A stretch of DNA of 9,572 nt from DATBHM01 sp963772375 (lineage in GTDB: Bacteria > Actinomycetota > UBA4738 > JACQTL01): assembly GCA_963772375.1 (NCBI GenBank), contig CAVYXG010000006.1, positions 1 through 9,572 on the forward strand, in the 5' to 3' direction. This document shows positions 1 through 5,060 of the stretch, piece after piece. A program made the position numbers and the translations under genes. Each line of letters begins with the position of its first letter. Positions within the stretch are counted from its first letter, which is position 1. Below the pieces are notes generated by a model that had not been told where the DNA came from, did not search any database, and worked only from the letters and a program-made list of their open reading frames with translations.

Positions 1-350
1 ACCGGGACACCAAGTTCACCCGGTCCTTCGACGAGGTGTTCCGCTCAGAGGGCACGAGGATCGTCCTCACCCCGATCCGGGCCCCGAACGCCAACGCCTT
101 CTGCGAACGGTGGGTGGGCACCGTGCGAGCCGAATGCCTGGACTGGACGCTCGTCCGTGGCCGACGACATCTGGAGCGGGTCGTTCGGACCTATATCGAT
201 CATTACAACGAGGCGAGGCCGCATCGCGGGCTCGATCTTCGGACGCCGACCGGGAACCCGTCGGCCCCGGTGGGACATGTGAAGGCCGCGAACGTCCGCC
301 GGCGGGACGTGTTGGGCGGCCTCCTCCACGAGTACCGTGCCGCGGCATGA
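1..350 (+). CDS. IS3/IS481-superfamily transposase, C-terminal part (5' end outside window)
   Basis: This is the C-terminal part of a DDE integrase-core (rve) transposase; the frame is open from base 3 to the TGA at 348-350. The visible sequence starts with RDTKFTRSFDEVF, followed by TPIRAPNANAFCERWVGTVR, YIDHYNEARPHRGL and a C-terminal LLHEYRAAA. In this family the catalytic triad is D-D-E. The Glu is seen in CERWVGT (codon 105-107). The second Asp normally begins the D-R-D-x-K-F motif, and bases 1-2 (AC) fit the last two bases of that Asp codon. The first Asp and the helix-turn-helix lie outside the window. The apparent GTG start at 36 is internal and not a real start. Sequence directly after the stop encodes the tail of an unrelated cyclase, so the element's right end should lie within roughly 350-375. 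Whether the element is intact cannot be told from this side. Confidence 0.88.
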   Translation, partial: RDTKFTRSFDEVFRSEGTRIVLTPIRAPNANAFCERWVGTVRAECLDWTLVRGRRHLERVVRTYIDHYNEARPHRGLDLRTPTGNPSAPVGHVKAANVRRRDVLGGLLHEYRAAA

Positions 351-617
351 GTTTCTGTACCCGACGGGCTCGCCGAGGAGGCCCCGATCGTCGGCCTCGG
401 CGTCGAGACCGTCGGCACCGACGCGGGACGGGCCCACTCGTTCGACCCGCCGTTCCCGTGCCACTCGTTCATGCTCGGCGCCGGCAAGTACGGCCTCACC
501 CAGCTCGCGAACCTGTCGATGCTCCCGCCGGCGGGCGCGGTCCTCGTCGTCGCGCAGCTGAAGATCGTGGGCGGCTCGGGCGGCTCGGCCCGCGTCCTCG
601 CGCTCGTCCCCCGGTAG
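351..617 (+). pseudogene. Cyclase / arylformamidase-family protein, 3' remnant cut by the IS element
   Basis: Directly after the transposase stop, the same frame stays open to a TAG at 615-617 and encodes about 80 residues that look like the C-terminus of the cyclase family (kynurenine formamidase-like metal hydrolases). Visible family features are IVGLGVETVGTDAG (usually GvDT), PCHSFMLGAGKYGLTQLANL (usually H-x-x-L-L-x-x-x-x-x-x-E-N-L-x-N-L), MLPPAGAVLVVAQLKIVGG and GGSARVLALVPR. The N-terminal metal-binding HxGTHxDxPxH segment and any start codon are missing, so this is a decapitated gene. The simplest explanation is insertion of the adjoining transposon, with the 5' part beyond the left edge. 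The E-N of the usual EnLxNL motif reads T-Q here, so the source may be a divergent family member. Recognition rests on motif memory; the exact junction with the IS (about 351-372) is uncertain. Confidence 0.72.
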
Positions 618-621
618 CCGC

Positions 622-635
622 GCGGCCGTGGCCGC
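622..635. terminator. Short GC-rich stem-loop between convergent genes
   Basis: GCGGC (622-626), loop CGTG, then GCCGC (631-635) form a compact stem between the cyclase-remnant stop (617) and the convergent ATP-grasp stop (653). There is no T-tract on either strand, so it would be at best an atypical bidirectional terminator. In DNA this GC-rich such a palindrome could be chance. Confidence 0.25.
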
Positions 636-652
636 AGCCTGGCCGGAGCGCC

Positions 653-1924
653 CTACGGACAGGGTCGGGTCTCGGCCTCGTCGTCCATGCCCGGCTCCGC
701 GGGCCCGTCGTCGATCGCGAAGGCGAGCTTCGCGTGCGCCCGGCGGAGCGCAGCCTCGACCTCCCCGGGCGTCCCGCCCCGCGCGAACAGGAACCCCAGG
801 TACCGGTCGCCCTCCGGCAGCGGGACGACACGGCCTCCCGGGTGGGCGGTGATCTCGAGGCCCTCCACACCGTCGACCGCCCGCGCCTCCTCCGCGCCGC
901 GGACCTCGCGCAGCACGCCGGCCCGCGGGATCGGCAGCATCATCACGCCCGAGGCGGCCCGTTCCCGGGCGAGGCCGCCCTGCGGCAAGCCGAGCGCATG
1001 CCGGATGATGACCTCCTCCAGCGTCGTCCCGACGCCGAACCGCAGCGCCCGTGAGCACAGCCCGCCGATCGAGCGGGCCGCAACCTCGAGCACCCACACC
1101 CCGTCGCCGTTCAGCCGGAGCTCGGCGTGGACCGGCCCCTCGGCCAGCCCGAGCGCGGCCGTCGCAGCCGCCGCGGCCTCGCGAACGGCCGCCTGCGTCG
1201 GCTCCGGTAGCCGTGACGGGGTCACATAGAGGGTCTCCTCGAAGTACGGCCCCTCCATCGGGTCCGGCTTGTCGAAGACGGCCAGGACCTCGAGGCGGCC
1301 CCCCCGGAGCAGCCCCTCGAGCGAGACCTCGGTCCCCGGGACGTAGCGCTCGACCAGGACTGGACCGGCGGGGTCCTCGCCGACGGCGACCAGGATCCGA
1401 CGGACCCGCGCGGCGGCGGCGGCGGCATCCCCCGGGGTATCGGCCCGGATGACGCCGCGGCTCCCCGACAGCCCGACCGGCTTCACCACCACCGGCGGGC
1501 CGAGGCCGCGGGCGAGCGCGGCGACGTCGTCGTCCTCGAGGGCCACCCGGAACGCCGGCTGCCACACGCCGGCCGCCTCCAGGGCGCCTCGCATGACCGA
1601 CTTGTCCCTGGTGGCCGCGGCCGCCGCGGGCGGGTTGTGGGGCAGGTCCAGCCGCTCGGAGGCGATCGCCGCGACGGCGACGCCCTGGTCGTCCACGGCG
1701 ACGACGGCGTCGAGCGGGGTCCGCGAGGCAAGGTCCACGACCGCCGCCGCGGCCGCCTCGGGCCGGCGGAGGTCGAGCCGGAGCGCCCGCTCCCCCATCA
1801 CCCCGGCGAGCGCCTGGCGGCGTTCCGAGGCCACGACGACCTCGGCACCCACGGCCTCAGCCGCCCGCAGGAAGTCCTCGGCCCGGTAGGTCGAGGTCGG
1901 CAGGATCAGGAGGACGCGAGGCAC
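653..1924 (-). CDS. ATP-grasp domain ligase (L-amino acid ligase-like)
   Basis: This 423-aa soluble protein has the order expected for ATP-grasp carboxylate-amine ligases. Residues 1-90 form a Rossmann-like pre-ATP-grasp domain (MPRVLLILPTSTY). The ATP-grasp fold follows: TRDKSVMR (105-112), PPVVVKPVGLSGSRG with Lys148 as the likely nucleotide-binding lysine, and VERYVPGTEVS (191-201). The metal- and phosphate-binding residues are HAEL (Glu268) and LEVAARSIGG (Glu280, Arg284). The C-terminal part from about 320 (GVMMLPIPRAGVLREV onward) resembles the LAL_C2 domain of L-amino acid ligases. Family members join a carboxylate to an amine via an acyl phosphate using ATP; the substrates here cannot be read from sequence. 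The GTG start at 1924 gives the family N-terminus. TAGGAT lies 9 bases upstream and the leader is very short, so the message may be nearly leaderless. The gene diverges from nfuA and converges on the cyclase remnant, so it is probably monocistronic. Confidence 0.88.
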   Translation of the reverse strand: MPRVLLILPTSTYRAEDFLRAAEAVGAEVVVASERRQALAGVMGERALRLDLRRPEAAAAAVVDLASRTPLDAVVAVDDQGVAVAAIASERLDLPHNPPAAAAATRDKSVMRGALEAAGVWQPAFRVALEDDDVAALARGLGPPVVVKPVGLSGSRGVIRADTPGDAAAAAARVRRILVAVGEDPAGPVLVERYVPGTEVSLEGLLRGGRLEVLAVFDKPDPMEGPYFEETLYVTPSRLPEPTQAAVREAAAAATAALGLAEGPVHAELRLNGDGVWVLEVAARSIGGLCSRALRFGVGTTLEEVIIRHALGLPQGGLARERAASGVMMLPIPRAGVLREVRGAEEARAVDGVEGLEITAHPGGRVVPLPEGDRYLGFLFARGGTPGEVEAALRRAHAKLAFAIDDGPAEPGMDDEAETRPCP

Positions 1925-1932
1925 GGCTCGCG

Positions 1933-1940
1933 TATCCTAG
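1933..1940. promoter_or_regulatory. Overlapping divergent -10-like elements
   Basis: TATCCTA reads as a -10-like TATCCT on the plus strand (1933-1938, towards nfuA) and as TAGGAT on the minus strand (1939-1934, towards the ATP-grasp gene). Both genes are divergent from this point. No convincing -35 box is visible on either side. This could be a bidirectional promoter with a shared -10, giving an almost leaderless ligase transcript and an nfuA leader of roughly 70 nt. It is a prediction by eye only. Confidence 0.3.
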
Positions 1941-1980
1941 TCGCGGCCCGGTTCGCCACCGGATCGGGCAGGACTGCGCC

Positions 1981-1994
1981 CGCCCGAACGGGCG
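1981..1994. repeat. Inverted repeat in the nfuA leader
   Basis: CGCCCG (1981-1986) and CGGGCG (1989-1994) are exact reverse complements separated by AA. The repeat lies 11 bases upstream of the nfuA ribosome binding site, where it could be an operator half-site pair or a small leader hairpin. No regulator can be assigned from sequence, and GC-rich palindromes of this size arise by chance. Confidence 0.25.
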
Positions 1995-2004
1995 AGGATT
2001 CGAC

Positions 2005-2010
2005 AGGGGA
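2005..2010 (+). promoter_or_regulatory. Ribosome binding site of nfuA
   Basis: AGGGGA (continuing into AG) lies 5 bases before the GTG at 2016. It fixes this GTG, rather than an internal ATG, as the start of nfuA. Confidence 0.6.
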
Positions 2011-2015
2011 AGCGC

Positions 2016-2669
2016 GTGCAGAGCGAGTCGCCGGAGAGCCCGCCCGTCATCACGGTCACCGACCGAGCCCGCCGCCGCCTCGCGGCGATGCTGGCCGACG
2101 AGCCGGAGCCCTCCTCGATCGCGCTCCTCGTCGAGGTGACCGGCGTCGCGGACGGGGAGTTCACCGTCTCGATGGCGCTGCAGCCCCGCGCGTTCGCCCG
2201 GCCCGGCGACGCCGTCCAGGAGTGGGAGGACCCCTCCCTCGGGGCGATCGTGTCGGCGGAGAGCGTCGAGGCCCTGCGCGGCGCCGTGGTCGACCTCTCC
2301 CGAGACCTGCTGAACCCGGGCTTCGTCATCGAGAACCCGAACAGCCCGAGCCCCGCGGTCGGCGCCTCGGTGCCCGAGGGCCTCGAGCTGACCGGCGACG
2401 TCCCCGAGCGCGTGCAGGCCGTGCTGGACCGTCAGATCAACCCCAGCATCGCCGCGCACGGCGGGCGCGCGGACCTCGTCGGCGTGGAGGGCGACACGGC
2501 CTACCTGCGCCTGTCCGGTGGCTGCCAGGGGTGTGGCATGGCGTCGGTCACCCTGGGCCAGGGCATCCGCGTGACCCTCCTCGAGACCGTCCCCGAGATC
2601 AAGCAGGTCGTCGACGTCACCGACCACGCCTCCGGCACCAACCCCTACTTCGAGCCCTCGAAGAAGTAA
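2016..2669 (+). CDS. nfuA: NfuA-type iron-sulfur cluster carrier (degenerate A-type domain + NifU C-terminal domain)
   Basis: This 217-aa protein has the two-domain NfuA layout. Residues 11-106 resemble an A-type carrier (IscA/HesB) fold (VITVTDRARRRLAAML, then LLNPGFVIENPN) without the cluster-ligand cysteines, as in the non-binding domain of E. coli NfuA. Residues 128-210 form the NifU C-terminal domain with PSIAAHGGRADLVGVEG, the cluster-binding CxxC (Cys170 and Cys173 in GGCQGCGM), ASVTLGQGIRVTLLE, and an ending (TNPYFEPSKK) comparable to the HSYY tail of NfuA. Family members hold a [4Fe-4S] cluster at a dimer interface through the CxxC and deliver it to apo-enzymes, often under oxidative or iron stress. 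The GTG start is supported by AGGGGA five bases upstream. The gene is monocistronic: a hairpin follows it, and the gene beyond is convergent once the IS pair is removed. No other Fe-S assembly gene is nearby. Confidence 0.93.
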   Translation: MQSESPESPPVITVTDRARRRLAAMLADEPEPSSIALLVEVTGVADGEFTVSMALQPRAFARPGDAVQEWEDPSLGAIVSAESVEALRGAVVDLSRDLLNPGFVIENPNSPSPAVGASVPEGLELTGDVPERVQAVLDRQINPSIAAHGGRADLVGVEGDTAYLRLSGGCQGCGMASVTLGQGIRVTLLETVPEIKQVVDVTDHASGTNPYFEPSKK

Positions 2670-2713
2670 CTGGTCTGCACCCCAGGAGCGGCCCGCACGG
2701 TGGAACGGCCTCC

Positions 2714-2733
2714 CTCGGCAGTGTCCTGCCGAG
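2714..2733. terminator. Hairpin after nfuA, originally probably shared with the convergent NACHT gene
   Basis: CTCGGCA (2714-2720) and TGCCGAG (2727-2733) pair perfectly over 7 bp around a GTGTCC loop, 45 bases after the nfuA stop. No T-tract follows; the IS pair begins 4-6 bases later. Without the two elements the stem would lie about 27 bases beyond the NACHT stop on the other strand, so it could once have ended both transcripts. Confidence 0.5.
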
Positions 2734-2739
2734 CACCTA

Positions 2740-3901
2740 GTGTCCTGAGTCAGAAGTTCACAGGATGTTCACGAGGATGTCCCCAGGCATGGCTCGCGTC
2801 GTGCCAGGATGCGGTATGGCCCGAGGACGACCGCTCCAGGAGCTCGCGGTGAGCGAGGAGGACCGGCAGGTGCTGGAGCGGTTCACCCGCCGGACCACCA
2901 CGTCGCAGGCCCTTGCCCTGCGATCGAGGATCGTCCTGCGATCGGCCGAGGGCGCCACCAACCGGGAGGTGGCCCGGCAACTGGAGGTGACGCCCCAGAC
3001 CGTCGGGAAGTGGCGGGCCCGCTACATCGAGCGAGGCGTCGAGGGCCTCCTGGACGAGCCCCGGCCCGGGGCTCCCCGGAAGGTCACCGACGACAAGGTG
3101 GAGGAGGTCGTGGTGAAGACCCTCGAGTCCAAGCCGACCGACTCCACCCACTGGTCCTCAAGGGACATGGCCAAGCGAGTCGGGCTGTCGCAGTCCACCG
3201 TGGCCCGGATCTGGCGGGCGTTCGGACTGCAGCCGTGGCGGAGCGAGTCCTGGAAGCTCTCCACCGACCCCCAGTTCGTGGAGAAGGTCCGCGACATCGT
3301 GGGGCTGTACCTGGACCCGCCGCACAACGCGCTGGTGCTGTGCGTTGACGAGAAGTCCCAGATCCAGGCGCTGGACCGGACCCAGCCCATCCTGCCGATG
3401 CGCCCGGGGACCCCGGAGCGATGGACCAACGACTACGTTCGCCACGGCACCACGTCGCTGTTCGCCGCGCTCGTCATGGCCACCGGCGAGGTCATCGGCC
3501 GGATCCACCGCCGCCACCGCCACCAGGAGTTCCTGCGGTTCCTCAAGGCCATCGACGCGGCGACGCCGGAGGACCTCGATCTGCACCTCGTCCTGGACAA
3601 CTACGGAACCCACAAGACGCCCGCGGTGCTGCGGTGGCTCGCGCACCACCCCCGGTTCCACCTCCACTTCACCCCGACCGGCTCCTCCTGGCTCAACCTC
3701 GTGGAGCGGTGGTTCGCGGAGCTCACCCGCCGCCAGATCAAACGCGGCGCCCACCGGTCGACCCGGGAGCTGGAGGATGCGATCCGGCACTACCTCAAGA
3801 TCTACAACCTCGATCCCAAGCCGTTCGTGTGGACGAAGTCCGCCGACCACATCCTCGAATCCGTTGCCGCATATGCTCAACGGATTTCGGACTCAGGACA
3901 C
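2740..3901 (+). mobile_element. IS630-family element, copy A (1162 bp), complete
   Basis: The ends are inverted repeats starting GTGTCCTGAGTC. The left end (2740-2755) and the reverse complement of the right end (3886-3901) match at 15 of 16 positions, the first 12 exactly. TA lies immediately outside both ends (2738-2739 and 3902-3903), as expected for the 2-bp target duplication of IS630. Both junctions read CTAG, the target known for IS630. The element carries one transposase gene running left to right, away from nfuA. Its right TA is shared with the next element. Confidence 0.9.
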
Positions 3902-3904
3902 TAG
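2816..3904 (+). CDS. IS630-family DDE transposase (copy A)
   Basis: This transposase cuts and joins the ends of copy A. An N-terminal helix-turn-helix region (GATNREVARQLEVTPQTVGK, then a second HTH around LSQSTVARIWRAFGL) binds the repeats. The DDE catalytic core follows: LCVDEKSQ (Asp178), LVLDNYGTHK (Asp261) and SSWLNLVERWFAEL (Glu297), the order and spacing of IS630/Tc1-mariner enzymes. The ATG at 2816 is preferred because AGGA lies 6 bases upstream and MARGRPL is a typical start for relatives. The frame is also open from an upstream ATG at 2765, which would add 17 residues. The stop TAG (3902-3904) is not part of the element: TA is the target duplication and G is the first base of copy B. 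The last sense codons, DSGH, lie inside the right inverted repeat. The gene is full length with all catalytic residues, so it is potentially active. Confidence 0.9.
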   Translation: MARGRPLQELAVSEEDRQVLERFTRRTTTSQALALRSRIVLRSAEGATNREVARQLEVTPQTVGKWRARYIERGVEGLLDEPRPGAPRKVTDDKVEEVVVKTLESKPTDSTHWSSRDMAKRVGLSQSTVARIWRAFGLQPWRSESWKLSTDPQFVEKVRDIVGLYLDPPHNALVLCVDEKSQIQALDRTQPILPMRPGTPERWTNDYVRHGTTSLFAALVMATGEVIGRIHRRHRHQEFLRFLKAIDAATPEDLDLHLVLDNYGTHKTPAVLRWLAHHPRFHLHFTPTGSSWLNLVERWFAELTRRQIKRGAHRSTRELEDAIRHYLKIYNLDPKPFVWTKSADHILESVAAYAQRISDSGH

Positions 3905-5022
3905 TGCTCCGTCGTTGATTTGATCTGGTGGAGGGTGGCCCGCCCGCGCTGGACTTTCTCGATGATCTCCTGAGCGGTCTTGTGCCAGACGAACGGCTTG
4001 GGGTCGTCGTTCCAGTGACGGACCCAGGTGGCGATGGCGTCGGTCAGATCGGCCACGCTCGTGAAGACACCCCGGCGGAGCCGCTTGTCGGTCAGTTCCT
4101 TGAACCACCGCTCCACCAGGTTCAGCCATGAGCTCGACGTCGGCGTGAAGTGCAGGTGCCAGCGGGCGCGGCGGGGATGGGCCAGCCAGGTGGTGATCTC
4201 CGGGGCCTTGTGCGCGGAGAGGTTGTCCAGCACCACGTGGATCTCGAGGCGCCGGTCCACCGCGGCGTCGATGCGCTTGAAGAACCGCAGCACGTCTGAG
4301 GCGGCGTGGCTCTGCTGGTAGTCGGTGAGGACCTCACCGGTGGCCACGTTGAGCGCGGCGAACAGATCGACCGTGCCGTTGCGGCGGTAGTCATGCGTCA
4401 TGGTGCCGGCCCGGCCAGGCCGCATCGGCAGGCTGGGCTGGGTCCGGTCCAGGGCCTGGACCTGCGTCTTCTCGTCGAAGCTGAACACCGCGGCGCGCTC
4501 CGGGGGGTTCAGGTACAGCCCGACGACGTCGACGAGCTTGTCCTCGAAGTCGGGATCGGTGGAGACCTTGAACGTGTCCACCTTCCAGGGCTTCAGGTGG
4601 TGATCGGACCAGATGCGGGCCACGGCGTCCTTGCCGATCCCGAACCTGCGCGCCAGCGAGCGCGTCGTCCAGTGCGTGGAGCCGTCGGGAGGTTTCTCGT
4701 GGCAGGTGACCCGGACCACCTCGGCCACCGTCCCGTCTTCCAGGGCCGGCTTGCGCCCGCGGCCCTTGGCGATGGCCCCCACCCCCGCGGTGCCCTGACC
4801 CGCGAACCTGACTCGCCACCGGCGCACCGTGTCGGAGTCCACCTCGCACCGCCGGGCGATCTCCTCGTTCCCCACCCCCTCCGCCGCCCACAGCAGTGCC
4901 TTCGCTTGGACGACCGTCCGGTGCGGGAGCGACGTCGACGACGCCAACCTCTGCAGGTCCCTGCGCTGTTCGACGGTGACCGGCAGAGCCGGAGCCGTCA
5001 TGATTGCCATGACGACTACCAT
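3901..5022 (-). CDS. IS630-family DDE transposase (copy B)
   Basis: This 373-aa transposase has HTH segments (GVGNEEIARRCEVDSDTVRR and FGIGKDAVARIWSDHHL) and a catalytic core FSFDEKTQVQ (Asp183), VVLDNLSAHK (Asp266), SSSWLNLVERWFKEL (Glu304). It shares the same blocks as copy A (GLYLxPP, ALDRTQPxLPMRPG, WHLHFTPT) but much of the rest differs. The frame opens with ATG at 5022, directly at the inner edge of the inverted repeat; ATGs at 5010 and 5001 are alternative starts and no clear ribosome binding site decides between them. The stop TAG is the complement of 3901-3903: only the T and A of the target plus the last base of copy A, so again it is supplied from outside the element. The gene reads in the same direction as the upstream NACHT gene, so read-through from that operon would be in sense. 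Confidence 0.9.
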   Translation of the reverse strand: MVVVMAIMTAPALPVTVEQRRDLQRLASSTSLPHRTVVQAKALLWAAEGVGNEEIARRCEVDSDTVRRWRVRFAGQGTAGVGAIAKGRGRKPALEDGTVAEVVRVTCHEKPPDGSTHWTTRSLARRFGIGKDAVARIWSDHHLKPWKVDTFKVSTDPDFEDKLVDVVGLYLNPPERAAVFSFDEKTQVQALDRTQPSLPMRPGRAGTMTHDYRRNGTVDLFAALNVATGEVLTDYQQSHAASDVLRFFKRIDAAVDRRLEIHVVLDNLSAHKAPEITTWLAHPRRARWHLHFTPTSSSWLNLVERWFKELTDKRLRRGVFTSVADLTDAIATWVRHWNDDPKPFVWHKTAQEIIEKVQRGRATLHQIKSTTEH

Positions 5023-5048
5023 ACCAGATTATTTCACAGACAGACCAC
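3904..5048 (-). mobile_element. IS630-family element, copy B (1145 bp), complete
   Basis: The inverted ends are 3904-3929 (starting GTGCTCCGTC, ending ATCTGGT) and the reverse complement of 5023-5048 (starting GTGGTCTGTC, ending ATCTGGT). They match at 19 of 26 positions by hand count. TA borders both sides (3902-3903, shared with copy A, and 5049-5050), and both junctions read CTAG. The transposase is on the minus strand. Copies A and B have different inverted repeats and clearly different transposases, so this is not a duplication but two insertions by different IS630 subtypes. Confidence 0.9.
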
Positions 5049-5060
5049 TAGAGGCGACGG

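Noticed and set aside
45..1565. 506-aa open frame on the minus strand
   Set aside because: Its translation is low-complexity Arg/Gly/Ala/Pro, overlaps the ATP-grasp gene in another frame and runs antisense across the cyclase remnant and transposase. It is a high-GC shadow.
1637..2740. 367-aa plus-strand frame across the ATP-grasp/nfuA boundary
   Set aside because: Arg/Pro-rich shadow that overlaps two well-supported genes in other frames and has no family motifs.
2765..2815. Upstream ATG start for the copy A transposase
   Set aside because: It would add 17 residues that do not look like the family N-terminus. The ATG at 2816 has AGGA at good spacing and gives the usual MARGRPL start. It cannot be fully excluded.
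2740..5048. The IS pair as one composite transposon
   Set aside because: The two elements belong to different subtypes with different inverted repeats, share a single TA and hold no cargo between them. Sequential insertion explains this better.
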